Positions 33,601 to 44,351 are shown, counted from the stretch's first letter. The stretch is DNA of 64,000 bases from Prorocentrum cordatum (GCA_963575745.1 CAUYUJ010016886.1:64001-128000); one strand, 5' to 3'. A program made the numbers and translations. Notes: generated by a model from the sequence alone, not told the origin.

Positions 33601-35340
33601 GAAAGCCGCCCAACGCGACGGCAGAACGACGAGAGTAGCTCCTGGATAAGGTTCGTATTTGATCTATGCTAGCAAGGGGAAGGGGATCTAACACTTTTGT
33701 CACATGTCTGGGAGGGCAGGGGGACGCATTCCATAAGGTCCCAAATCGCTTGGATTCCGCTCTCAGGAGCTCCTGCGGGTCCGAAACAATATTCCCAAAG
33801 CGGCTGAGGGTGGACGTGGGGCGCCACGCAGCAGGGTCACGGGTGACTTGGTGGACACGCCTGGCACCCTGATTTATCCCTTCGTTCAACCAAGCCGCCC
33901 AGTCTTTCCGAGACTGCTGCTTATGCTTGTCATTACACTTAGCCAAAGCCTGAGAAATAGCCAGACGAGCATCATCAACGTGAGCAGGGTCAAGAACAGG
34001 ACCTGGAGCTGGTCCAGCACTAGAAACGTCAGCTGCACATGCTGCTGCCAGCCAAAGCGTGCCAATATCAGCGGCCACCTGAAACGTATCCGAAAACTCA
34101 CCTTGGTGACGCTTGATGAAATCAGGTGGCTGCGCCAGAAGTCGAGCTCGTCGGTCGACCTCGCTGAGCAAAGAAGGGGAGTCCTCCAGAAACTCCAAAT
34201 ACGAGGAAGCAAAAGCCTGGAATACCGAGGATAACCATCGCATACTGTGGAGCTCAGGGTAGCGGACCGACCCGCGATCACGACCCAGAACGGGCCGCCA
34301 CCACGTTTCAGGACCCTTACCCCTCGACCCGCGGTATGGGAGTGTTATACCCATGATCGAGCAGAGTTCAAGCTCTGCTGTGTTGGCCCAACACTTGTAG
34401 GCCTTAGTCAGAAGAGAGTCGAGAACATCGGACTGGCCAGCACGAGCACGCTGCAAAGCTTTCCCGAGGAGGGCCGAGCATTGCTTATACAAGGGGGGGC
34501 ACGGGCACGGACCGAACGGGGCCTCCACGGGGATCGGGGGAGGTTTCCGAAAGGCCAGAACGTGCAGATCGGCCAGACCGGCGTGAAAGGTGACCTGGGG
34601 CGGCGTGTGCGGATGGAAGGGCGCATCGATCAAGGCAACCGAGCTAACAGCCTGAGATAAGCCTCCAGACAGCACAAAGTAATCATAGAGTCGTGGCCCA
34701 CCAGCACCATGACACGTAGGGCTAGTGGTCGCAACAACTTGGCCGCGAAGATTTTGAGGAAATTCAGCCTGCTGGAGGCTGGACGGCTCCATGTTGAAGT
34801 CCCCACCCAGGATAAAAGGAAGCCCCGAGATAGCCATGTAGGAACCCACAGCTGATAATATTTCGAGGTTCGCGTCCGAGAGCCCTTCACAGTCACGCAT
34901 GTAAAGGGATGAGACGAGGAGGGACTGGCCCCCTGGGGGGTGAACGACCGCTGCGAGAGCTCGGTGAGGCCACAAAAGTCCCCCGTCAGACGGAGAATGA
35001 ATGCCTAGCCAAGACCTAGCAAGGATCGCCACACCACTAGAAAGGCCTCCTCGAGGGCCCACAGAGCCTGGGGCCCAGAGGGACTTGAAACCGTTAGAGA
35101 GACACCACGCTGAGGCCTTATCGACGGGGTCTCCAGCGGGGAGCCTATGCTCCTGGATTAGTATAATATGTGCGCTGGTTGACGGAAGCCAGTCTTTCAC
35201 GGAAGACCACGCATTTCCATTAACCGTGATGACCTTGAGATCAAAAAGTTCTTGAGGGGGGGGGTCGGGGCCCCCTGGGTGGACGTGTGCTGAGAGCGAA
35301 GAATTCCCCCCCTCACGCGCAAGCTTGCGAGGGGGGGGCC
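30632..35340 (-). pseudogene. LINE ORF2: endonuclease - reverse transcriptase - RNase H, frames broken
   Basis: Nicks target DNA and copies the element RNA by target-primed reverse transcription. Endonuclease: about 35255-34510, with LIQEHRL, GGDFNMEP and YDYFVLS. RT: LIPKK and FRPIGVF (33490-33440), motif A FWDLLKFYELIP (33270-33230), motif B GCSMATTL (33085-33057), motif C YIDDTS (32992-32972). Near the end of the RT part, CPLCQAEGDALIH is a zinc-type CxxC. RNase H: FLDGSC (about 31650), AAAEF, SDCKAVVD and NNFADEAAK (about 31240). Two frame breaks: a C10 run at 33016-33007 between motifs B and C, and one near 31945-31930. Another at a C8 run (35338-35331) separates it from ORF1. All catalytic residues are present, so the copy may be recently dead, or intact with homopolymer errors. 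Confidence 0.9.
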
Positions 35341-36464
35341 TCCTGTTGCTGAAGCTTGGCCACGCGGGCCTTGACTGAACTGAGAAGGGCGGACTCAGGA
35401 GGCTCAGAAGTAGAAGTCGGCGCAGGTCCCGAAGCCGACGCGGAAGCCCCAGAGGACGCGGCAGCACCGGCTTCAGGACGAGGCGGGTCGCCTGCACCAG
35501 GGCCAGCTCCTCCAGCATCAGCGGGAACGGCGGCAGCACCATCCTCTCCCTTCCGCTTCTTGTGAAGGCGGGCGCGGTGCTCGGCATGTTGCTCACGGAT
35601 GGACTTGGCCTGAGACAAAGCCTGGGCGAAGAGCTCCTTGGATAATTTTGATAGACCTTCAGCCAACTTCTTCTGACGACGGTCGAGCTCCTCCTTATCC
35701 TCCTTGGACAGCTCGAGTTCGCCTTCAGCGTCGAAGGAAAGGCAGGAGCCAAGGTCGATCTGGAAAGAGTCAAACTTGCCAGCGACCAAGTCCTCGATGT
35801 TGATCTTGGGCGCCTCGGGAGGCGGCGCCTCCTTGCGGACCTCAGACGCCAGCCTGCCCACAAGCTCGCTGTAGGACTCCTCCTGACGGGAGAGCTGCTC
35901 TGAGATGGAAGAGATGTGTGCACGTTGCTTCTCCATCTCCTTCTCCCAGCGATCGAGTTTGTCAAGCTCATATTGAAGTTTTTTGGCCAGACGGAGTCGT
36001 TCACGCTGACATTGGGCCACCCGCTGCTCCAGCGGCACGTTTGGAGCAGGGCGGGCGGTGAGGTTGTTGAGCTGCTCCTTGTACTTGTCGGACGATGCCT
36101 GGTCTCCCGCGCGGCCCGTGAGGTCCACGAGGAGGGCGAGGTCCGTAGAGGAGAGACCAAGTTTAGCACCGCCTTGTCCGCCACCTTCGGCTGCCGCACC
36201 CGATGGTGGAGGAACTCCAGCGGTGACAAGTCCAGGACGCAGAGGGGGATGAGGACGATCAGCATCGAAGAGACGAAGACCATTCCCATCTTGCCAAGCG
36301 CCTTGGGGCCCACGATAGGTGCCGACCGTGGGCGGCTGCCATTTCTTGCCGCAGTGCTTGCACCACCAGTAGGAGAGCACGTTGCGGTTGCACCCGCAGG
36401 ACTGGCAGCGCCAGGTGGCCACAGGCTGTCTGCTGCCTGCACCGCCATTGCGCTGCGGCGCCAT
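35313..36464 (-). CDS. LINE ORF1: zinc finger and coiled-coil RNA-binding protein
   Basis: 383 residues from ATG 36464, the first ATG in this frame after the 5' UTR. Residues about 19-42 form a C-x2-C-x10-C-x2-C finger (WRCQSCGCNRNVL...WWCKHCGKKW), similar to RanBP2/zinc-ribbon fingers. About 150-215 is a strong coiled coil (LAKKLQYELDKLDRWEKEME), and 245-300 is a second charged helix (KEDKEELDRRQKKLAEGL). The C-terminus is Ala/Pro/Ser-rich. Role by family: binds the element RNA and forms the transposition particle. It overlaps ORF2 at a C8 run, so the two may be read as one frame or by frameshifting. Confidence 0.85.
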   Translation of the reverse strand: MAPQRNGGAGSRQPVATWRCQSCGCNRNVLSYWWCKHCGKKWQPPTVGTYRGPQGAWQDGNGLRLFDADRPHPPLRPGLVTAGVPPPSGAAAEGGGQGGAKLGLSSTDLALLVDLTGRAGDQASSDKYKEQLNNLTARPAPNVPLEQRVAQCQRERLRLAKKLQYELDKLDRWEKEMEKQRAHISSISEQLSRQEESYSELVGRLASEVRKEAPPPEAPKINIEDLVAGKFDSFQIDLGSCLSFDAEGELELSKEDKEELDRRQKKLAEGLSKLSKELFAQALSQAKSIREQHAEHRARLHKKRKGEDGAAAVPADAGGAGPGAGDPPRPEAGAAASSGASASASGPAPTSTSEPPESALLSSVKARVAKLQQQEAPPSQACA

Positions 36465-36581
36465 GCGAGGGCGGGAGTGACTGAGAGCTTGACGCGGGAG
36501 CTACCAAATTGGCTCGCTAACGCCGCGCCGTGTCGAAGTGAACGTTAGCAAGGGCGCAGAACGATCTGGGCCCCGACACGG

Positions 36582-36603
36582 CTTGAGCCAAAATGGCTAC
36601 GGA
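36582..36603 (-). other. Dinoflagellate spliced leader (22 nt) at the 5' end of the LINE
   Basis: Matches all 22 positions of DinoSL with T as the variable first base (TCCGTAGCC...TTGGCTCAAG). It abuts the target duplication with no extra base. It is not an SL RNA gene: no GT donor follows it. Confidence 0.95.
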
Positions 36604-36618
36604 GGAGGCTCCAGGAGA
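36604..36618. repeat. Target-site duplication of the LINE, 5' side
   Basis: GGAGGCTCCAGGAGA, directly after the first base of the spliced leader; satellite sequence resumes here. Confidence 0.9.
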
Positions 36619-38075
36619 CCACATGAGGTCCCAGGAGGCATCAGGAGGCCACAGAAAGACTCAAGAGGCTACAGGATGTCCCAAGAGGCTCCAGGAGGCC
36701 CCAGGAAGCTCCAGAAGGCTTCAAGAAACCACAGGAGGCCCCAGGAGGCAACAGGAAGCGCCAGGAGGCCTCGGAAGGCAACAGGAGGCCCCGAGAGGCC
36801 CCAGGAGCAGGAGGCCTCAGAAGGCAACAGGAGTGGCTCCAATCCCATGTGTTTTACGTATGCTCCTATCGATTGGGCCTCACCTGGAGCACGATTCTTT
36901 GATGTTCTACGTATGTTTCTATAGATGGTCCTTCTCCTGTGTACACAATCCTAAATGTTTTACTCATGTTCCTATGTATTGGGCCTCTCCTGGGGCACGA
37001 GTCCTTGGTGTTTTACGCGTGTTCCTATAGATTGCCCTTCTCCTGTGGCTCTAATCCGCAATGTTTTATGTACGTCTGTTGCTATAGATTGCGCCTCCCC
37101 TGGGGCACGAAACCTTCCTAGGAGGTCCCAGGAGGTCCCAAGAGGCTCCTGGAGACCCCAGGAAGCCCCAGTAGGTTTCAGGAGGCCCCAGGAGGCCCCA
37201 GGCTCATGCACAGAGACGCGCTCGTACTACTGAGGCTCATTCACACTCCAATTCATTCGCAGTTAGATTGATGTCCAGACCGTCACAACTGAAGCCCGTT
37301 AATATTCGAAAGCTCTTGCGCCTAGACATTCACGGCGGACAGGTCCATGCGAGTAGATGCACATATGGGGAGCTCCACGCAGTGAATAATTACTTGGACG
37401 CCTCCTACTCCTCCTCCTTCCTCCTCCTCTTTTCTCCTCCCCTCCTGTCGGACATACTCAGACTTGCTCATACACAGACTTACTCATACTCAGACTTACT
37501 CATACTCAGACCTACTCATACTCAGACTTACTCACACTCAGACATACTCATATACAGACTTACTCATACACAGACTTACTCATACACAGTATTAGTCATA
37601 CCCAGACGTACACATACACAGACTTACTCATACACAGACTTACTCATACTCAGCACCCCTAAGGGGAGCCGCCAGGGGTGGTTGCACGGGCTCGTTCGCG
37701 GCCATTTTGTGGGGATGTCTCAGGCGGTTTGCCTGTTTCTGTGCCCAACATCCTTCGCTTTCGGAGCAGATTTGGAGGATGTCTCGAGCGAGGCGCTCAT
37801 TTCAGCACCCCTAAGGGGAGCCGCCAGGGGTGGTTGCACGGGCTCGTTCGCGGCCATTTTGTGGGGATGTCTCAGGCGGTTTGCCTGTTTCTGTGCCCAA
37901 CATCCTTCGCTTTCGGAGCAGATTTGGAGGATGTCTCGAGCGAGGCGCTCATTTCAGCACCCCTAAGGGGAGCCGCCAGGGGTGGTTGCACGGGCTCGTT
38001 CGCGGCCATTTTGTGGGGATGTCTCAGGCGGTTTGCCTGTTTCTGTGCCCAACATCCTTCGCTTTCGGAGCAGCC
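36604..38075 (+). repeat. Satellite unit 3, continued after the LINE
   Basis: Same order as unit 2: decamer field to 36830, the conserved part at 36838-37390, the TACTCATACACAGACT minisatellite, and 152-bp repeats at 37651, 37803 and 37955. The last is cut short at about 38073 by a CGT array. Confidence 0.95.
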
Positions 38076-38085
38076 CTGCTGTCGT

Positions 38086-38144
38086 TCTCTCTCGCTCTCG
38101 CTTTCGCTCGTCTTCGCCGTCGTCGTCGTCGTCGCCGTCGTCGA

Positions 38145-38180
<36 letters not shown>
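38086..38180. repeat. (CGT)n microsatellite
   Basis: CTCTCGCTTTCG then GTC/CGT triplets; 38180-38430 is unique and non-coding as far as I can tell, with a duplicated GACGGTCCGCGGCCGCCCCG (38217 and 38263). Confidence 0.9.
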
Positions 38181-38431
38181 GGTCGGTCCCCTGTCCGTCC
38201 CTCTTGGGGTCGGGTCGACGGTCCGCGGCCGCCCCGCCCATCAGCGCTGCCGCTGGCCAGGCCGACGGTCCGCGGCCGCCCCGCCGCTTGCCGGGGCCCG
38301 GCCTGCAGGGAAGAAAGGTATACCCCCCAAAAAGGGTTCGATCGAAGACGAAGAGGGGGGGTATCGAAGGTTTGGGAAATACGCGTTATTGGACACTCGA
38401 GCATATAAGGGCGAACGGTCTTAAAATTTTT

Positions 38432-39215
38432 GTTGAACATTATTAATTCTAAAGAATAATTATTGTTGGGACCCCTGGTGCACGGCCCCCCTGCGCCGCC
38501 TAGGCCGCAGCTACATTTTCATCATTTTCGTGAGGAAGCCTCAGGTAATTCGATGTGATCAAGATCCGGTTGTTTTGTTCCCCCCCGCTTTCCCTTGCAA
38601 AAAACACTATAAAATGACATTTCTTGTTCTAATATAATCAAATTTCAAGAATCCCTTGCAAAAAATAAGGTAAAGTGGACATTCGCGCGCGCAAGACGAA
38701 ATCCTTCCAAAAGCTTAGTGTTCGGAGCGATTTTAACATAAAAACATCAAAAAACCAATGGTTTTTCAACAAAAAAATGTCAAAATCTCATCCCGCGCGC
38801 TCTTGCGGATTCGTAGGAAACCCAACACTTTTTAAACATTTCTGTCAAACGGGCTTTTGCGAGCAACTTTTTCGAACTTCTGCGACAACGGTTGCGCACC
38901 TGCCAGGGCCATCATCCCTGTCAAATAATACCATGCGGGACACATTCGTTTTTTCTTCGCGCGCGCACGCCGTCGTCGTCGGCCGCGGGGCCCTGAATAG
39001 TAGCCACGGTCGTCCGCATGCCACGAAGTGAAGTGTCCGAACGTCATAGGGCGGGAAGCTGGGTGTGGGTGGTGGCGAAGAGTCGTTTGGAAATTTGGTA
39101 GAGCTTGAACCGGCCCCCCCACGAAGTGGGGGTATTGCCTGGTGTCGTATGAAAACCCTGGCACTGGGGAGAACACCACGCGTTCGGGTAAAATGATTGT
39201 TATTGTTGTTGTTGT
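38432..39215 (+). repeat. Flanking block M, copy 2
   Basis: Matches 26521-27060 and 27208-27425. It lacks the 147-bp segment of copy 1 and has a short CGTCGTCGTC patch there instead. It lies on the far side of the satellite, in the same orientation. Confidence 0.9.
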
Positions 39216-39660
39216 TGTTGTTGTTGAAATTGTTGTTTGTTGTCGTCGTCCCACCCGCGACCCACCCGCGACCCACCACGCGACCCCCCCCGCGACCCCC
39301 CCCGCGACCCCCCCCCGCGACCCACCCGCGACCCACCCCGCGACCCACCCGCGACCCACCCGCGACCCACCCCGCGACCCACCCCGCGACCCACCCGCGA
39401 CCCACCCCGCGACCCACCCTCAAGGGAGGAAAAAACACCTGGACCCGACAATTGACGTTTTTCTAAACGGTCTTGGGCGTTGACTAAACAGCCCTGCCCT
39501 GTTCGATTCATTGTTTGTGTGCGTTTACTAAACGGCTTCGCTTGCCGGGGTCATTATTATGGGGTGGATTTTTTGCCTTCTACACCCGCGACCCACCCGT
39601 GACCCAACAGCGACCTACTCGCGACCCATTTGCGACCCACCCGCGACTTACCCACCGTAG
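39190..39660. repeat. (TTG)n and CGCGACCCACC minisatellite, second copy of the module
   Basis: TTG run at 39197-39240, then CGACCCACCC units to 39420. A second, weaker patch of CGACCCACC units is at 39585-39650. Confidence 0.9.
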
Positions 39661-39899
39661 TTTAACGAAAAAATCAGTGCCTGCTGCGGGCTAGTTGTAT
39701 AATTTGTGAAACTTTGGCGCCTGCGGCAGGCTTCTCCAGAGTCTCGCAAACTGCCGACGTCCCAACCGCCCCCTCACTCTTATCCGCATCTGCGGGGTGC
39801 TACGCACCTTGCTTCGCCCGCTAAATCCATGGGGTCGCAGCCCTGGACCCCGGCGCCCAAGCTCCAGCTACCTTGTGCGCCAGGGCATAGCTCGGCGGC

Positions 39900-40075
39900 G
39901 AGCAAGGGAGGCGGGAAGCGAGAAGGAGACGGCCCTCTCAGAAGGCGGCGGGACCTTTCAGAAGCCCTCGCGCCTTCCGAGAAGTCGTCCGTGTCTTCGG
40001 GGAAGGCTTAGAGAACACTGCGGGCCCCTAAGCTTTTTGAGAAGACCCGCCCGCCCCTTCTCACTCCGCCCCTGG
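39900..40075 (+). repeat. Dispersed repeat of about 175 bp, plus-strand copy
   Basis: Reverse complement of 25020-25215: CTCTCAGAAGGCGGCG, AGAAGCCCTCGCGCCTTCC, CTTCGGGGAAGGCT and a GAGAAGACCCGCC end. Confidence 0.8.
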
Positions 40076-40480
40076 ACCGGCCGCCGATAGAACCCGCCGC
40101 TGCCTGCCAGAGCGTGCCGTCGGACTGCGCGCAGATGCGCGGGCGGATGGTGCTGGGCGGAGCGCCCTCGATGTCGTTGGAGGTGTCTGGAAGGCAATTT
40201 GCACGCAAGCCCTCGATGAGATTGTCGGAAATCCCGAGCGTGACGGGAGTGGCGGCCAGGGAGGCCAAACCAGGAGGTGGCCCACGCTTGCGCACCGCAG
40301 CGAGAGCCGCTGACGGAAATGCCCCGCTCAAACGAGCGGGGCGGGGAGCGCAATCGCCGTCTCCTCCAGGCGCACTTGGGGCAACGCTCGGGTCGCAATC
40401 ATCGCGGAAGGCATCAGGGTGGCTGGCGGCAAGGCTGCGCATTTGGAATGGAAGCTTCCTTATCTTTACCACGTAGGTTG
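40070..40480 (-). CDS. Candidate exon, unknown protein
   Basis: Open minus frame of about 135 codons with ordinary composition (VTLGISDNLIEGLRANCLPD, RICAQSDGTLWQAAAGS). Part of the frame beyond 40070 lies in a dispersed repeat. No domain, no clear splice sites. Confidence 0.25.
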
Positions 40481-40779
40481 TCCCAGGTTGATGTGGGCCA
40501 CGTAAGCTTTGGAACAAAAAGGTGCGACGATGGTTGGGGCGATGCTATGAAGAAAAAAGGTTGGCACGACACCAATGACAATCACGAATTCAAGACGCGG
40601 CCCAAATCCGCCGACCCTGTCGGCGTGTGCGAGGGGCTTGGCTGTTCGAGTCTTCGTCTCCGTCGGTCGTCGCCTCCGTCGTCCCCTTTCCCTGCAGCTT
40701 CCTTCTCAAGCTCGTGAGCGAGAGAAAAATCTAGCAGTGTCGTAATCGAGTCGAAGGGAAGCCCCTTCCCTTCGATCCC

Positions 40780-41139
40780 TTCCCCAGGGGGGGGGGTCCC
40801 GGGGGGGGTCCCGGGGGGGGTCCCGGGGGGGGGTGGTGGGGGGGGTGGGGGGGCAGATTCGTTTTCCCTCGGGCGGCCTAGAAACCTCGAAAACACTCCA
40901 AATGAGGTCCGAATGCCCAAGATGGCCCCCGAGACGGCCCAAGAGGGCCCCGAGTCGCCCAAAGATCTGCCGCAAACGCCCAAGACAGCCCCAAGACCGT
41001 CCAAGAAGCCTCCAAGACGTCCCAGGCCCCCTCCAAGAGACCCCCAGGAAGCCCCAAGAGGCCCCCACGAGGCTTCCAAGCGGCCCCTAAGACCTTCCCA
41101 AGAGGCCCACAAACTACCCCCAAGAGGCCCCCAAGAGCG

Positions 41140-41185
<46 letters not shown>
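40780..41185. repeat. G-run cluster, CCAAGA decamer field and (GTC)n
   Basis: GGGGGGGGTCCC repeats at 40788-40856 (a possible G-quadruplex region), CAAGACGGCC/CCAAGAGGCC units at 40915-41130, and GTC triplets at 41137-41186. Confidence 0.85.
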
Positions 41186-41188
<3 letters not shown>

Positions 41189-41337
41189 TTCAGGGTCGGC
41201 GGCACCGGCCGTAAGGCCTTCGCAAAATATAGAAAACCGAATGATGCTTCATCGCTGCCAAGCAGAATTACCACCATTGTTACTCCGGCTACTGCCGTGC
41301 ATGCCCAAGGAGGATTTCAATAGGTTATCTGAGAAAC

Positions 41338-42315
41338 TGTTGGGAAACACCAAAGCGTTCGAACACATAAATGTTTGGGCAGGCGGGGGGTGGCGGAAGC
41401 TGATCCGAAAGGAGTGGGCGAGGCCTCTGATATGAAGGAGAATGGGCAGAGCCCCTTTTTATGTTTTTTGTTCTCTCTCTCTCTCTCTTTTTCTTCATGT
41501 TTCTTTTATCGGCCATCGGCTTTTGTAAGGTTGGTCCTAAAATCCCAAAGCCTGGGCTACACTCCCTCTCGGTCTCATGGTTCGCCGCCCTACAACTAAC
41601 CAGCTACCCCCCTTCTACCAGGCCCTACCTCTTCAGCGAGGTACCCACCACTTATGGGGGGAACGCGCTGCGGTTTCCCAGGCCAGGGACCGCGGAGAGC
41701 AGGCGGCCGAGGGGGGGCGCGAGACATGTGGCCGAGACCGATGGGGGAGGAGTAACCCAGGGGACTCAGGGGACTACTGATTAGGCCTCTGCGAAATTTT
41801 CACGCTTGGTGTCCCAAGTTTCAGGGTGTGGAAGGTGGGCCGAGACGGTTGCCGTGCATACAAGCCCGACCGACGAAACGAGCGACCCGCCGTTCACCTT
41901 CACCAAACATCTACAGTGAACGTATATGTTTGGGCAAGCAGGGGGTGGCAGAAACCGATCGAAACCCCTGATATAGAAGAGAACAGGCAGATCCTTTTTT
42001 TTTTTTCTCTCTCTCTCTCTCTCCCTCTCTCTTTTTCTGCTTCTTTTGTCGGCCAGTGGGTTTTGCAAGGCTGGTCCCAGAATCCCAAGAACCCGGTCTA
42101 CCTTCCCTCTCGGTCTCATGGTTCACCACCCTACAGCTAACCCCCTCTACCAGGCCCTACCTCTTCAGCGAGGTATCCACCACTTATAGGGGGGAACGCA
42201 CTCCGGTTTCCCAGGCCAGGGACCGCGGAGAGTAGGCGGCTGAGGGGGGTGGGGCGCGAGACATGTGGCCGAGATCGATGGGGGAGGAGTAGCCCAGGGG
42301 ACTATTGACTAGCTC
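41338..42315 (+). repeat. Diverged tandem duplication of about 430 bp
   Basis: 41338-41783 and 41905-42315 share ATGTTTGGGCA, a CT tract (41470-41490 and 42006-42035), CTCCCTCTCGGTCTCATGGT or CTTCCCTCTCGGTCTCATGG, GGCCCTACCTCTTCAGCGAG and AGACATGTGGCCGAGA. No shared reading frame. Confidence 0.85.
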
Positions 42316-42555
42316 CACCAAACTCAGAGACACCATGCTACGAGCTTCGCGCGCACTTAGGTTCTCTTACCTGGCGATCAGCCGCCTGAGTGGATAGGAT
42401 ACGGACGGAAAAACGAAATTGAACACTCTCCTCCCCTCTCAGGGGGGCCGTGTTTGCACGCTCGGGCGGCTGTGTTTGTACGCGCGGGGGGGCTGTGTTT
42501 GTACGAAAGTGTTGTTGTCCAAGCGGCCAAGCTCCCCGCGGCACACGGCCGAGCA

Positions 42556-42730
42556 TACACCCTGCGAAATGCTTAAGAAATCATGGGTTAAGAAATTCAT
42601 AGTCTCAGAACTCGAATAAAACCCCAACATTTCTATCAAAATCTTGGGATTCACATTGAAACGTCAAGAATAATCGAGACTCTGGCCGAAAATGTAAGTT
42701 TTCTTCAGCATCGCCTAAGGTGTAGCTCGA
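42556..42730 (+). repeat. Dispersed repeat of about 170 bp, copy 2
   Basis: Partner of 14857-15025, same orientation. Just before it, CGGCTGTGTTTGTACG-type units repeat three times (42447-42510). Confidence 0.85.
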
Positions 42731-42917
42731 CCGGCACACCCGCCCAAGCGGACCCTCGCGGGTCTTGGCCCCTGGAGGACACATCCCTGTCCAGTGTTTC
42801 CAACGTTGGTGCCAGTGCGCTCTGACACGTGCAGAAAAGGCTGCAACCCAGCACTGGAGATCTTCGCGCAAACGAGGTGCAAAATTCATATCGGCTAAAA
42901 CTGATGTTCCATTTCGC

Positions 42918-43005
42918 GTATGTGTGTATGTATGTATGTATGTATGTATGTATGTATGTAGGTAGGTAGGTAGGTAGGTAGGTAGGTAGGTAGGTAGGTA
43001 GGTAT
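42918..43005. repeat. (GTAT)n-(GTAG)n tetranucleotide microsatellite
   Basis: Eight or nine GTAT units pass directly into about eleven GTAG units. 43010-43740 shows no gene; a CGCGCGTAGCGCGCG palindrome lies at 43046-43060. Confidence 0.95.
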
Positions 43006-43744
43006 ATGTATATGTCTATGTATATTTATATGTACTAAGACCACGCGCGCGTAGCGCGCGCTTACGCTCCAGTCGCAGATGAGCCACGGGTGCCGCTGCA
43101 AGCCCCGCTTTGGCCAGAACGACGATGTCCAGCGTTCTCGGGCCCATGCCATCGACGCAAAGAAACGCGTAGTCAGAACGGCGGGCGCCGCGTCCCCGCG
43201 TATCTCCCAACCTCGCTGCCGCATTTGTTTGGTTTATCGGACAGCGCTTGTTTCTCCACTTTCGCTTCCGTTCCGCCCGTCGTGACACCCTATGTGTTTG
43301 CACATTTGTTCGGTCTCCCCTTGCCCGAGCACGCAGACATCCGCAAGCTCCTGATGTTGGGGTTGGCTCGGGGCCTCGTTGCGCGCGCGTGGGAGCGCGT
43401 TGTTTTTCCTCTCCCTTGTGTTCCAAGTTTCTCGTTTTCAGCGGTCGTTCAGTTGTCGGGTATCTGTAGATGGCGCGCGCAGATGTCCTGGTCATCGGCG
43501 CCCTTCTCTACAATCAGTTGTTGTCGAGTCCGTCCACGGGAGTGGGGAGTTTCTGTGTGCTGGACGCCAAATCTCATGCCGCCGAAAATCGCACCCGTGG
43601 GAGCACAAGGTTCGGGTTCACGGGGGATGCTCAACGATTTGCCTGGCAAGCACTACGAATGGTGACGGGGCCTCTGGCGGTACCTTCTTGGTGCTCTGGC
43701 GAGGCCTTTCAGGAGGTGAGGGAGGGGCCCGAACCCTGATACAT

Positions 43745-44135
43745 TGTATAGTATGGCCACACCCCGCTCGTTCGGGCAAGTCCGCCCTGCAAGGGTGGGA
43801 GGAGCAATAACAACGTGAAATAATATGGTATCGGGATGCCCTGCTCTCTCTGGCGGGGGGTCCCTGGCGCTCTGGACGGGCTTGCCCAAAAGGGGAGGGA
43901 AAAGCACGAAACCTTAGGACAATTATGGTATAGCCACACCCTGTGCGCTCTGACGGGGCTACCTCGGGTGCGGTGGGAGGAGCTAAGCACAACAGGGACT
44001 GTATATGGTATAGCAACACCCCTCTCGCTCTGGCGGGGCCGCCTTTGAGGGGTGAGAGGGGCAGAGCAACTGGTGAAATGATTGGGTTTCGCGATGCCCC
44101 ACTCGCTCTGGCGGGGCCTGTCTGGCACTCTGGCG
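43745..44135. repeat. Tandem repeat of about 105 bp, four copies
   Basis: Each unit has ATATGGTATAGCCACACCC-like sequence and CTCGCTCTGGCGGGGC. No coding inference made. Confidence 0.75.
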
Positions 44136-44351
44136 GGGCCGTCCTAGGAGAGGAGGAGGGAGGAAGAGGAGAGAGGAGGGAATGGACGCAAGGGGAGGGG
44201 GCGGGAGGGAAGGCGGGACGGAGGGGGGAGACCCGGGCCATCTGGGCCGTCTTGGAGCGTCCTGGGGCCTCCCGCTCCCGCTCTGTGGCCCAACTTGGGC
44301 CTGCCCTGGGGCTCTCTTGGGCCATCAGGGGCTCCTCCTGGGTAATTTTCG

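Larger units (their letters stand above)
30570..36603 (-). mobile_element. Full-length non-LTR retrotransposon beginning with the spliced leader
   Basis: A 6034-bp insertion in minus orientation. The 5' end at 36603 is the first base of the 22-nt dinoflagellate spliced leader. The 3' end is A7 (T7 at 30570-30576 on the plus strand). GGAGGCTCCAGGAGA flanks both ends. It encodes ORF1 (zinc finger plus coiled coil) and an ORF2 with AP-type endonuclease, reverse transcriptase and RNase H, the order of I-group LINEs. The 5' UTR after the leader is 117 nt; the 3' UTR is about 55 nt and contains a CCCGCTCTGCGGG hairpin. Because the leader is spliced on (the next bases are CCGTG, not a GT donor), the inserted copy came from a mature trans-spliced mRNA. 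Confidence 0.92.

Noticed and set aside
35341-36448. N-terminal 370 residues of the longest minus-strand frame (1156 residues)
   Set aside because: This part overlaps ORF1 in another frame and is Ser/Arg/Pro-rich shadow; recognisable ORF2 protein starts only near the ORF1 stop.
36582-36603. SL RNA gene
   Set aside because: In SL RNA genes the leader is followed by a GT donor and a short intron-like tail. Here it is followed by CCGTG, and the 47759 copy by TGTTC; both are spliced products.
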